Positions 22,504 to 32,584 of a stretch of 64,000 bases of DNA are shown here, in pieces (within the stretch, counting starts at the first letter, position 1; the number at the start of each line of letters is the position of its first letter). The translations under genes and the position numbers were made by a program. The notes below the pieces were generated by a model, which made no database searches, was not told the origin of the DNA, and saw nothing but the letters and a program-made list of their open reading frames with translations. Source of the DNA: Nemertoderma westbladi (Eukaryota; Xenacoelomorpha; Nemertodermatida; Nemertodermatidae); the NCBI GenBank assembly GCA_032718475.1, contig JAUCBJ010004124.1:1-64000 (forward strand), read 5' to 3'.

Positions 22504-22646
22504 TGAAATACAGGGATATAATATAACCCTTTATTCCACACAGTATTAAAGTGCAGTAGTATTGTAAGTGCAGTATAGCAATCAGGTAGTACGGGACCGG
22601 TACCTTACAGCAGTATTCAAGATACTACAGTTCCCTGGAATAGATC

Positions 22647-22661
22647 AGGTTCTCAGCTATT
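22647..22661 (+). repeat. target-site duplication of the CR1/L2-like LINE, right copy
   Basis: AGGTTCTCAGCTATT, identical to 18405-18419. Confidence 0.85.
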
Positions 22662-22750
22662 GAAATCACTGGTGAAAATATCAATGGTGTTGAGATAAGG
22701 TTGAGATTTGGATATTCTAGTACATTTTGTTTGTGTGTCTATGTTAAATT

Positions 22751-22780
22751 ATTGAATTAGACACTATATTCCTGGATATT
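22751..22780 (+). repeat. 30-bp target-site duplication of RTE copy 2, left copy
   Basis: Begins ATTGAATTAGACAC and ends CCTGGATATT; identical over all 30 bp to 26893-26922. Confidence 0.9.
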
Positions 22781-22824
22781 CCAGATTCCAGATCCTGGAT
22801 ATTCTTGAGGTTCTGATTAAGGAC

Positions 22825-23326
22825 ATGGGGGGGGGGGGGGGGGGTTGGCGACTCGCCCTCGCGTCAGCAGATGATAGTGGCAATGGTGGAATTGGTCTAT
22901 TGATGAATCCAACTGCACATGCAGCATTGGGCAAAATAGACCAAATCTCTAACCGCATCATCCGTTGCCACTTCTCATGTTCTGGAAGACTGGCTAAGAA
23001 GTTTCCTAAGGTGGTTCTGATTGTGTGCTACTCTCCAACTAGTGTTGCCCCTGTAGAGGAGGTGGAAAATTTCTACCACAATCTACAACCAGCTACTGAT
23101 GGAGTGGATCAGCATGCATTCTTAACATTCCTGGGAGACTTTAATGCAAGTCTGCATCAATCACCTACATCGCCCTGGGTCTATAGCAATAGTGTTAACC
23201 GAAATTCTGTCCATCTTCTGGATTTTATCTCTTATGGATTGGACTATTGGATTGGATGGACTTATGGATTGTTTTCGGCTGGAACCCAGTTCAAGAAGCG
23301 AACTGGAAAGCTATGGACTCATAGTG
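22825..23326 (+). pseudogene. RTE endonuclease fragment
   Basis: Reads WRLALASADDSGNGGIGLLM, VVLIVCYSPTSVAPVEEVE and FLTFLGDFNASLHQSP, nearly identical to copy 1. An extra stretch (YGLDYWIGWTYG) interrupts after LDFIS. It is cut at 23326 by the inserted element. The 5' end is truncated, with the G-run replacing the G6CGG of copy 1. Confidence 0.85.
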
Positions 23327-24528
23327 TGTTCGCGCTTTTAGACCTTTAGCAGTTTAACCCGCCAATTTTAAGGTGTCTTCTAGTTTATAAATCGACTTTA
23401 GCCTATAACAAGTATTGGTTGCATATAAAGTTACATTAGCCGAAGCCAGCCTGTGCGCGACCATTCACCCACGGTTAAGGGATACTGGATTCGGAGGCTC
23501 TGACCTTATTGCGGTGCAGACTTACTGTATTATTCGATTGCTCGTTACTATAATATCTCTGACAAATATTATTTACTTTCGGGAAATATTAACAGTTCCT
23601 TTAGGACGTGGCACTCTAAGTATGTAAACAGAGTTATGACTTACACTAAACACAACGGGATGGCTAATGATTTTCGTATAAAGCGCATTCTTTAGGAAAT
23701 GCTTTGTTATCGGTTACACTCCTGCACACTACCGCACACTGCTGCACACTGATCTGCCGACCTTCACTGAATTTGATCATATATAAGGAGAATAGAAACT
23801 GACACATGTAGGGATTATGAAATAGCATTCAATTCACTCCAAAACCACTATAATGTAAGTCGCAGTTGCTACAGGTAACTGGTCCCTCTTACCTTCAGTA
23901 TATCAAGAAGATTGGGGTTTTATGATTATTTATCGATATTCTCCAAATATAACAACATATCCATCAACTTATAACAATTAATAACCGACAGTAAACAGAA
24001 GTAAAATAATGTGGTAGGACAGGTATGTATGGTCTGACAAAGACCGTAAGTATGGTTTGTTTGATAACAGTTATACGTTCCTATAATCAAAGCCGTCGAA
24101 TGTTTGGCTAAAGTCTGAAACTAAGAATAATTCCAAAGCCGATGTTCTGGGGCTCAGGAAAAGGTAAACAAAAACCGTCATGCATTGCGCGATTTCCCGT
24201 AGGCTTCTGTACAAGATAAAATGAAAATCGCCCTGATTGGTCGAGCGAGCCAAACAAAGAAAGTTAAGAAAGCTCCACATCGACATTAAATCAGCTGATA
24301 GATTTCGTCATCGGAACTACACTGTATTAAGAGTATTTGGCGTATTGCGGCATAAAATGGCTTGTTATGTCCGCTAAAGTACACATACAGAAAAAATGGC
24401 TTTTTATGTCCGCTAAAACACCTACACAGTACTTTGCTGGGAAAATGGCTTGTTATGTCCGCTAAAACAACTAAACAGTTCATTGCGGAGAAAAAAAAAA
24501 TGACTGGTTATATCCGCAAAAGCTTTTA
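23327..24528 (-). mobile_element. 1.2 kb non-autonomous DNA-transposon-like element, copy A, 7-bp TSD
   Basis: It sits inside RTE copy 2. CATAGTG precedes it (23320-23326) and is repeated after it (24529-24535), while copy 1 of the RTE has the empty site, which proves the insertion. On the reverse strand it starts TAAAAGCTTTTGCGG and ends AAAAGCGCGAACA; the ends share a short imperfect inverted GCTTTTG. The region 24356-24521 holds four subterminal copies of a 23-bp motif (AATGGCTTGTTATGTCCGCT-type). A second, diverged copy is at 45646-46895. No transposase ORF. The superfamily is not determined; 7-8 bp TSDs occur in P and hAT families among others. Confidence 0.8.
24356..24521 (+). repeat. 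four subterminal 23-bp motif copies in the DNA element
   Basis: AATGGCTTGTTATGTCCGCT-type units at 24356-24378, 24395-24417, 24444-24466 and 24499-24521 (the last more diverged, TGACTGG, TATCCGC). Spacing is about 39-55 bp. Subterminal repeats commonly serve as transposase-binding sites. Confidence 0.75.
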
Positions 24529-26855
24529 CATAGTGGACCCAGTGGTCACAAGTCCCAGATAGACCATATTCTGTTTCGTAGGAAATACAGGAGCTCTATA
24601 CAAGACTGTAATGCATTTACACTTCGACCCTTCTCCAGTGATCACCGCCTTATTGTGGCCAAGGTAAGACTTAGTCTGCGTGCTAGCAGAACAACGAAAT
24701 CTGCCTTGCCGCGGCATGACTGGTCCTCTCTGTTGCAACAGCCAAGTGTGAGATCCAGCTTCACACTACAGCTGAGCAACAGGTATGAGGCTCTTGCCTC
24801 TGAGGCGGCAGATCACTGTGAGGGCTATACTGCCTTTACAGAAGCAGTTAAGTTAGCAGCTGCAGAAACAGTTCCTGTATACCCTCGAAACAGGAAAAGG
24901 GCCCCCTGGACTGACAACAAAATTCAGAAGTGCCGAAATGACCTTCAAAGGCGCAGAAAGAGTCCCGACTCAAACAGACTACAGCGGCCAAGAATGCAGT
25001 TAAGGCTACATCTAGGTCCCTGAACAGGCAGTACTCTGTTAATCTACAGGAGCTAATAAACCAACAGGTTGATGCCATCAATGATGCTGACGACAGCAGG
25101 CAATCATCCCAGGCATGGAAATCGATCAATCTGCTTACTGGGCGGAAAAGCCAACCAACCACCAAGGTTAAGGCTGAATCACCAGCCGATCGCCTCAATG
25201 GTTGGAAAGCCCACTTTGAAAAGCTCCTCAATAATGACAGGGTATTGCCTGATAACTTTATAGAAGTAAAAGTGTCTGAGTCTGTACTCCCAGATATCCC
25301 CATTGGCGATATCTCCTTTGCAGAAGTGAAGGCTGCTGCAAAGAGCATTAAGACCAATCGTGCCAGTGGAGTAGATGGTGTTCCCCCTGAGGTCTTTAAA
25401 ATACCTGAGTGTTTAAAGCTCATCTATCCCATCATAGTAGACATGTACCGAACAACAAGAGTCCCACAAGAAATGAAAACAAATAAGTTGGTGCCAGTTC
25501 CCAAGAAGGGCAACCTAACACTCTATGGTTCTTTTCGGGGAATCTCATTGATCTCGATTGCTGCAAAGCTATACAATAGGATTCTATTAAATCGCATCAG
25601 GGATCCCATTGAGAGACTGCTCCGTGGAAATCAGAATGGGTTCCGTAAAGGTCGTGGGACCATGGAGCCCATTTTGGCACTTAGAAGGATAATTGAAGAA
25701 TTATCAAAAAAGAAAGACCGGCATCTGGCTGTTATCTTTGTTGACTTCTTCAAGGCCTTTGATTCAGTCTCTCGGTCACGTATGTTCAGCATACTTTCAT
25801 TATATGGGATTCCTGATGAAATTATTGCAGCAATCAGATCAGTATACGATGGTTCGACAACATTTGTGTCTACTGTTGACGGTGACACAGAACCATTTGA
25901 AGTGTTATGGGGCGTCCTCCAAGGAGACACACTTGCACCATTCTTGTTCATTATTGTGGTTGACTATGTTCTACGCATGTCCTTAGATCATCATAATGAT
26001 GATGGGGTGATGATAACTCCACCTACTGGCTCCAGAAGTCGAGGAAATCCTGCCAAGTACCTAACTGATCTAGACTTTGCTGATGACTTAGGAGTACTCT
26101 CAGAATCATTAGAGGGAGCCCAACGGCTCCTCAGCTCATTAGAACATGCTGCTTCTAGTGTTGGTCTTTTTACTAACTCCAGAAAGACCAAAATTCTGAC
26201 AGTTAACTTTGAAAGTCCTCAGCAAGTCTCTGATCGGATGAGCATAAGTTCAAAGGATGGTATGCTTGAGCATGTGGACGACTTCTGTTACCTGGGATCA
26301 TGGATCCGGAAGTCAGGTGAGGACCTTCGAATACGTAAGGGAAAGGCATGGGCAGCCTTGAATAGGCTTTCCAGGATTTGGAAGTCACCTAGAATTAATC
26401 GGAAACTTAAGGTCCGATTATTTAGAGCAGCAGTAGTTTCAGTACTCCTCTACGGGAGTCCATGCTGGGCTCTAACTGCTGAGGAAACCAAATCTCTGGA
26501 TGGCACATTCACAAGAATGCTACGCCGGGTTCATTGTGTCAAGTACAATGCACACATCTCCAACCAGACACTATATAACATTGGAGGTGTCTCATTGGTT
26601 CCCCCAAGCTTGACACTAGAACAAAATCGCCTCCGCTTTGCAGGACATTGCTTTCGCCGTGAGGACCAGCCAGTGCAAAATCTTGTACTTTGGCAGCCTC
26701 ATGGAGTGAATAAGCATGGTGGACAGCCCATGACTTTCTTGAGACGCATCTTAAAGGACACTGGCCTTAAAGATGCGGATGATCTAGCAAATGTCATGGG
26801 TGATAGGGAGTTGTGGCGGTGCAATTTTGTTGACAAGCCGGCACAGCATTCTTAA
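24529..26855 (+). pseudogene. RTE endonuclease C-terminus and reverse transcriptase
   Basis: Resumes at the SDH motif region (SSDHRLIVAKVRLSLRASR). A frame change near 24950-25020 is caused by a small deletion relative to copy 1. From about 25245 to the stop at 26853-26855 the frame is open: LVPVPKKGNLTLYGSF, FVDFFKAFDSVSR, GVLQGDTLAPFLF, DFADDLGVLSE. The C-terminus missing from copy 1 follows: RLRFAGHCFRREDQPVQ, LRRILKDTGLKDADDL and FVDKPAQHS. RT motifs are intact, but the protein cannot be made whole because of the upstream breaks. Confidence 0.85.
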
Positions 26856-26892
26856 AAATGCAGCTGCAATGCAGCATGCCGATCCTAGTAGT

Positions 26893-26922
26893 ATTGAATT
26901 AGACACTATATTCCTGGATATT
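26893..26922 (+). repeat. 30-bp target-site duplication of RTE copy 2, right copy
   Basis: Identical to 22751-22780, directly after the RTE 3' end. Confidence 0.9.
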
Positions 26923-28186
26923 ATTATTTTAATAATTTTATAACGAACCTGCCTATTAATAGGCCAGGGTAGTTTTTGTCAAGAGTTGAGCCGTTCACGA
27001 TGTGGTTGGTTGTATGTGTGTGTATATATGTATAACCATCCAATATCTCAAAAACTCAAGCAGGTACGCAAAAATTTTAATAACAAACTCTCCATAAATT
27101 TTGGTTGCGCACAAGACTGTATATTTTTTGTGACGTTTCGATCACGGGATCAATGAAAAATAGCGGTTTTGAAAATTTAATGTCGAATTTCACCGATTTC
27201 AACTCGTCGAGTAGGCACCAACTTTTTTATTTGCGCTATTCAGTCATATGAGCAACCTATTTGAGCCTCAGAATCTTTTCAAATATCGCCAATCTCGCAC
27301 AGAACGTCGCCAAAATTTGTTGGTCCGGCAAAAAAACGCACAAATTCGTCTAAAAGAGTAAATTATTTGGTTTCAGAATAATATGATTCAACTAACTAGG
27401 CCCTCATGAGTACCAGCAGCTGGTGTTTCTATCGTTGAATTGATGGCAATTTTCGTGTTTTCATTTTCACTCACTCAGGGTACTGGTTTCAGGGGCAGGT
27501 TCGTTTAAAGCCAGCTTGCTGACTTTCTAGTTAAAACATGTCTAGGACTGCGAAGCGACTAACGTATTAATACCCAGTATTTTTCTGCTACTACTTTTTC
27601 TCTCTAAAACTTAAATGAAAAATGTATATATTCAGTTAAGTATTCTTTTCTACTAGTTAGGCCTATATATTTTTACGTAATGTAATAATATATTTAGCTA
27701 TTTCTCCTTTAAATATTAATTTACGGATAATATGTATTTTCCTAATTTGTTTGAATATCTATTTTAATTAAAAAATTGTTGAATCCAACCAATGTATATT
27801 GTTGTTTTTAATAATAATAATTTTGTGACAATAAGTCATGTAGTTCTTAGAACTCTTACTTACGAAAATATTGCACGAGGTAACGTCTTAGGTAGTGTTA
27901 GGCTCTGTTTTATAGGTTCAAGTTCATATTCTACTATCATCCTGAAACACCTGGTTAAGTAGAGACAGATTGCAACATAGTAGAGAAACGGAAATATCCA
28001 AAACATGTCAGAAATGATCTGCAAACGAAAGAAATTTTTAATTACAAGTTATGAGATTATAGTGAGAAAATAAATCAGGAATGCTATGAGATTGCTATGA
28101 AATAATTCCAATATTATCTTATTAAAATTATATCTTAAAATATTAAAGATATTTCTCAAAAACAAAATAAGAAAGCTAGGGGGGGG
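26923..28186. other. AT-rich non-coding sequence
   Basis: No ORF, tandem repeat or RNA gene recognised. A short (GT)n/(AT)n tract lies near 27012-27040. Confidence 0.5.
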
Positions 28187-28222
28187 GTGTATGTTAGTCT
28201 GTTCCGTCGGGTGGGTGGGGTA

Positions 28223-28480
28223 TTAGGGACCACAGACCACCTCGTGGAGTCCCTCGTTGTTAGTGAGTGGGGGGTCCACAGTTCCCATAATGGGGGCCGC
28301 ATTGCCGACCAGGATGGCGATTGCCAGCCTTTGCAGGAGGAAGCGGTGAGATCGGGGCTCCTGGGTAAAAGAGTGGAATCTTGCCCCGATCTCCTTCAGG
28401 AACTCGGATGATTCAGGTCCGGGGCGGCCCAAGGTCTCGTAGGCTACCGGGTGGAAGAGGTAGCCCCGGTCATGGACTTC
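28223..28480 (-). pseudogene. C-terminal fragment of a retrotransposon RT-family protein
   Basis: The reverse strand reads RGYLFHPVAYETLGRPGPESSEFLKEIGARFHSFTQEPRSHRFLLQRLAIAI, in pieces. It matches the last block of an invertebrate RT family whose members end 'Y.PLA+E.+G..G......L.E+G.R.......R...FL.QR+S+A+..GN....LGT'. It is followed by GNAAPIMGTV. The remainder is lost here. An RT of the same family is decayed at 33855-35640 on the same strand, so both may come from one broken element. Confidence 0.5.
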
Positions 28481-28515
28481 TAGAATATTAATTTATACCA
28501 GGACTGGAAACTTTT
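28466..28515 (+). repeat. inverted repeat arm (partner at 32197-32245)
   Basis: About 50 bp containing CATGGACTTCTAGAAT and TTATACCAGGACTGGAAA; its reverse complement recurs at 32197-32245 with a few differences. The two arms bracket about 3.7 kb. Confidence 0.6.
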
Positions 28516-28838
28516 TATTCGGAAATACCAGTTGAGGCCTACTTTCTAATTCTTGCTAGCCAGTTATTTATTTTAGGAATCATCATATCTAAACCGCTAC
28601 CATTTGAGTTTTTCTAACGGATTTTAATAATTTATGTAGTATTAGATGCGCAGATTTCTCAGCTTTACTAATGTATGTATATAAAATAATCCTTATATCT
28701 GTTAATAATAATAATAATATCAATTTATATAGCGCCAAATTTACTTAGGAATACTCTAAGGCGCTGAAACAACAGTATCGTTCACATTACGTAGTCAAAC
28801 AACTTAGAATAAAATAAACTATATCTAAAATTTTGTAA

Positions 28839-29264
28839 ACCCCTACTTTCGGGTAGCAGATAGGAGTAGCGCCCACCCCTACTTTCGGGTAGCAGATAGG
28901 AGTAGCGTCCAACCCCTACCTTCGGGTAGCCGATAGGAGTAGCGCCCACCCCTACCTTCGGGTAGCAGACGGGAGTAGCGCCCACCCCTACTTTCGGGTA
29001 GCAGATAGGAGTAGCGCCCAACCCTACTTTCGGGTAGCAGATAGGAGTAGCGCCCAACCCTACTTTAGGGTAGCAGATAGGAGTAGCGCCCAACCCTACT
29101 TTCGGGTAGCAGATAGGAATAGCGTCCACCCCTACCTTCGGGTAGCAGATAGGAGTAGCGTCCACCCCTACCTTCGGGTAGCAGATAGGAGTAGCGCCCA
29201 ACCCTACTTTCGGGTAGCAGATAGGAGTAGCGCCCACCCTTACCTACGGGTAGCAGCTACTGAA
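28839..29264 (+). repeat. 36-bp minisatellite, ~11-12 units, each with a UUCG-type hairpin
   Basis: The unit CCCTACTTTCGGGTAGCAGA + TAGGAGTAGCGCCCAA has a period of 36 bp. Each unit contains CTACC-TTCG-GGTAG or CTACT-TTCG-GGTAG, i.e. a 5-bp stem closed on a TTCG loop. The C/T change keeps pairing (C-G or U-G) in RNA. One unit has TTAG instead of TTCG. The period is a multiple of three, so the reverse strand gives an apparent repeat protein, most simply a by-product. Confidence 0.85.
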
Positions 29265-30744
29265 AGAGGAACCTTCGGGTTGCCTCCGGCCTCGGCCTCG
29301 GCCGACTGTTTGATTTGCTTTGATAATAAATTATGCTCTGGTCTATAAGTAAGAGTAAGTTGTGATAAATACTGTAATTCATAAATGAATTATCTCAAAA
29401 TCCAAAAATGTAAGAAAGACATGTACTGTATGCGTATCCAAAAAATGTGTACGAACAGAGAGGATAGTGTCAGCACTGTGTTTTCTGTGTACTCTTAACT
29501 AGTGCTCCAGCAAGGTAGTAGATTGTGTTGGCATCGGCAGATGTTTTGCGTGGTGGATAAATGTGGTTGATTAATAAATCTCTTCTGCAATATTATTCGA
29601 TGTTTGCGCATTGTCTGTTCTTATACATTGTGTAGTTGAGCTCAAGATTTGTTTCATTTATGACGTCGTAATATCAGAGAGAGAGATAAGAGAGAGTGCA
29701 GCTCTAACTTTCCTCTCATTTTGGTACAATTGTTTACATGAAAGGTAAAAATTACCGCCATTCATTTGTCTGAAACGTCCTAAGCGGAGCTCTAGGGGAT
29801 CTTGCAACATCTTACGTAAGAACATAATTAAACTTTAATTCATCCAGACAGACTACATTGAATAAAGCATTCGTGGTATGAATAAGGGCGTCGAAAGTTT
29901 CATTTGTAAGGGTGCTATTAGATTTTCTATCTATTTCGCTAGAGGTCCTCCATGTGGTGAGTAACCTTGAAACATTGCCCAGAAAATTAAGTCGACCATC
30001 GGTAGTCGAATTATATTGGATATTTGGAGGGATCGCGTTTCCGGGAACCTGCTGTTGTTGTATCAACATTCACTATATTCCAATACTTCACAATGAATGA
30101 TACGAAATCTGCAGTAACTTTGAAGTCAAATACATCACATTGTTGTTGGCAAAGCTAAATATAATTTTAAAAAATACTAGCTAGTACAAAAATACTAGCT
30201 ACCATGTCTCCAAAACGTGACTGTTTTATGTAAAAAAATCTTTTTGTAAATAAAAAAATGATATTGAGAATTTTGAAAAATAGCTATTTTTTTAGAAATG
30301 TTCTAGAACAAAAAATATTTGTTCTAGAACAAAGTTTTTTAGTTAAATAGCTAACAAATTCTAGAACATTTATAACAAGTAGCAAAAACTAGCTAGTATA
30401 AAAAATGTGGCATGGTAGGTATAGGTACGCCTATTGAAACAGTACCCACTGTACAGTATATCGTAAATACTGATCTGAACTATAAAGGTCATGTCGCATA
30501 CACACACTCACATTATTATGTAGCTGCACTATGTGAGGAAATACAATAAATACTTAATTATTATTGAATTCGGATATTATGGTTGCTTTTATTGTCTACT
30601 AATTTACCTCAGCAATACATGTCATGTTGTCAATAATAGTCATCAATTTTATAGGGAATGTATAACAGATGAAACAATAATAATTGATTTAAGCAAACGT
30701 CTCAACCCTATTAGTACCGGGCTATAAAATGTTGTACAAATACC
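29265..30744. other. AT-rich non-coding sequence
   Basis: It starts with a C/G-rich tail (GGCCTCGGCCTCGGCCG near 29285) containing AACCTTCGGGTT, another TTCG hairpin. Beyond that are only short ORFs on both strands, with no recognised product. TTCTAGAAC-type palindromes recur near 30298-30370. Confidence 0.45.
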
Positions 30745-30768
30745 GGGGGGGGGGGGGGGGGGGGGGGG
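30745..30768 (+). repeat. 24-base poly-G tract
   Basis: An uninterrupted G run followed by TCATATTGACCGCCC. A shorter 11-G run at 32005-32015 is followed by the same TCATATTGACC. Other runs of 13 or more lie at 8209-8222, 8778-8797, 22827-22844, 45522-45534 (C), 61468-61480 (C), 61531-61547 (C) and 62784-62805. Confidence 0.9.
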
Positions 30769-31229
30769 TCATATTGACCGCCCTCTAAAATCTAAAAATT
30801 TTTACGAAAACGTCTGATTTTTTGTTTGTACGTAGGTATCACTAGTCTGAATCCGAACGAAAAAAAAAATTTCAAAAAAATATACTGGGGTGGTTATATT
30901 GCAGCACCAAAATTACAAGTAATGCACAATTTTCACAAAATTTAAAAGTTACATTTTTCGGCTAATTGTTTTTAAATACAGGTTTTCTGGGGCGCAAAAT
31001 ACATTGGAAAATATTTAAAAATGATATGATTACTATAAATGGCTGTTTAGACCTCTCTGCGTAGGAAAAAAATGAAAAAAAACAAGTAACCAGCACTTTT
31101 CAGTTAGAACACAAAATTTTTAATTCACTTATACGTTGCTATAAATTCACATTTTCAGGTTTTCTAGGGCGCTGATTCTAATGGAATACATTTCTAATAT
31201 GCCAGATCATTGCTATTTGTATTTTTCGG

Positions 31230-31700
31230 CGTAATTTGGCAAATTTTGGTGCTAGCACCAAATTTCGTACCCATCACCAAAAAGTTCTTATTGATTCCAT
31301 CGGATTCAGGACCATCATAAACCCGTATAACGCAAGAAACAAGATGATACTATCTACTGATCAACTTGCTTATTTTCCAAAATTTGGTGCTGGAACAACA
31401 ATTTTCACCCACCGGCGAAAAAAACAAGTTTGAAAACTCTTATGAAATTTTTACTGATTCCATTGAATTCAGAACCCTAACAAACCCGTACACGCAAGAA
31501 ACAAGGTGACACATTCAATTGATATATTTGATGGTTTTCAAAATTTGGTGCTAGCACCACATTTTGCACCCACTTCCGAAAAATACAAGTTTGAGATGTC
31601 TAGTTCGATAATTATATAGTTCGATAATTATATATTCCATTGAATTCAGAACAGCCATAAACCTCAAAATTTGGTGCTGGCACCAAAATTTGGCACCCAC
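31230..31700 (+). repeat. degenerate ~125-160 bp tandem repeat centred on a palindrome
   Basis: The motif AAATTTGGTGC-TA-GCACCAAATTT (or close variants) recurs near 31236, 31379, 31540 and 31664. It is followed each time by a 'CCCACC...AAAAACAAGTTTGA', 'GATTCCAT(T/C)GAATTCAGAAC' and 'AAACCCGTA' series. Each palindrome could form a cruciform. No coding frame. Confidence 0.75.
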
Positions 31701-32584
31701 CGAAAAAAACAAGTTTGAAATTTCTAAATCAATTTATATGAATTCCATCCAATTGCTAACACCAAAAAACCGGTGTAAATCAAAAAGAGAGATGTTCCAA
31801 TTCATATTTAATGAAATGTAATTTTCAAAAATCGTCTCAAAAAAGTGCCAAAAGTAGGGTTAAAAAATGGTGCTATAACTCGAAAACTACCAACTATTTT
31901 TGAAAACGGTTTTCACTATTAGGAAGACAATAGATTTTTAGGAAAAGTCATAAAATTTCAGATTTCCAACTGCGTTTGTTTCAGAATTATAATAAAATAA
32001 CCACGGGGGGGGGGGTCATATTGACCCCCTCACCCCGGGTTTAATAGAGTTAATATGCAGGCCTACAAAAAGATAAAAATTAATTATGACCTATATAATA
32101 ATCACTAAAAACGTGTATAACATGTTCACAATTATTACTATTGGCAGTAATTAACAAGTCGGCATCAACTGGTATTTTTATTTTGCCTATAGCTACCTAG
32201 TTTTCAGTCCTGGTATAAATAACATTCTAGAAGTCCATGCCCCGGTGGTCCATGAGTTCCTGGTACTTGCAGATCTTTAGATTACTAGTTATATTTAATA
32301 TATAAATTATTATTTACTATATAATGAAAATAATTTACTATATGTCATAAATACAATTTTAATAATTAATAAGCATTAATAAATAATCAATATTATATTA
32401 TATTAGTATACTACCACTACTACTACTACTACTACTAGATCGAGTGAACTTGGACATAATTATATTTTACAGTATATATTATATTATATTATTGGCTAAT
32501 TTAATTTATAGTTATTTTATAAAGGGACTGTTTACAAACCACAATAAAGTTTGTAGAGTTTACAACTTTTCCTGATTTCCACAT
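31701..32584. other. non-coding, AT-rich; microsatellite and inverted-repeat arm
   Basis: Contains the GGGGGTCA-TAT-TGACCCCC palindrome around 32011-32030, the inverted-repeat arm at 32197-32245, and a short (ACT)n microsatellite near 32410-32436. No gene seen. Confidence 0.5.

Larger units (their letters stand above)
18420..22646 (-). mobile_element. CR1/L2-like (Jockey superfamily) LINE with 15-bp TSD
   Basis: Two ORFs in LINE order on the reverse strand: ORF1 (22503 to 21346) and endonuclease-RT (21389 to 18642). The 3' terminal region is AT-rich and ends in a short A-rich tail next to the TSD. Both ends are defined by the 15-bp direct repeat AGGTTCTCAGCTATT. Four or more frameshifts and a deletion in the RT show it is dead. 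About 4.2 kb, near full length. The clade call rests on RT box wording and the RRM-like ORF1. Confidence 0.85.
22781..26892 (+). mobile_element. RTE-clade LINE, copy 2 (5'-truncated, split by a later insertion)
   Basis: Homologous to copy 1 from about 22811 (within the endonuclease) to the true 3' end at 26892, which closes GATCCTAGTAGT without poly-A. It is bracketed by a 30-bp TSD. Positions 22781-22810 are filler resembling the target. Internal damage: an expanded G run (22827-22844), a ~35-bp insertion near 23228, a 1.2 kb element at 23327-24528, and a small deletion near 24950-25020. Confidence 0.9.

Noticed and set aside
28782-29237. A repetitive 12-residue-repeat protein on the reverse strand (GATPICYPKVGL units)
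   Set aside because: It follows automatically from a 36-bp tandem repeat whose period is a multiple of three; no start context, no other support.
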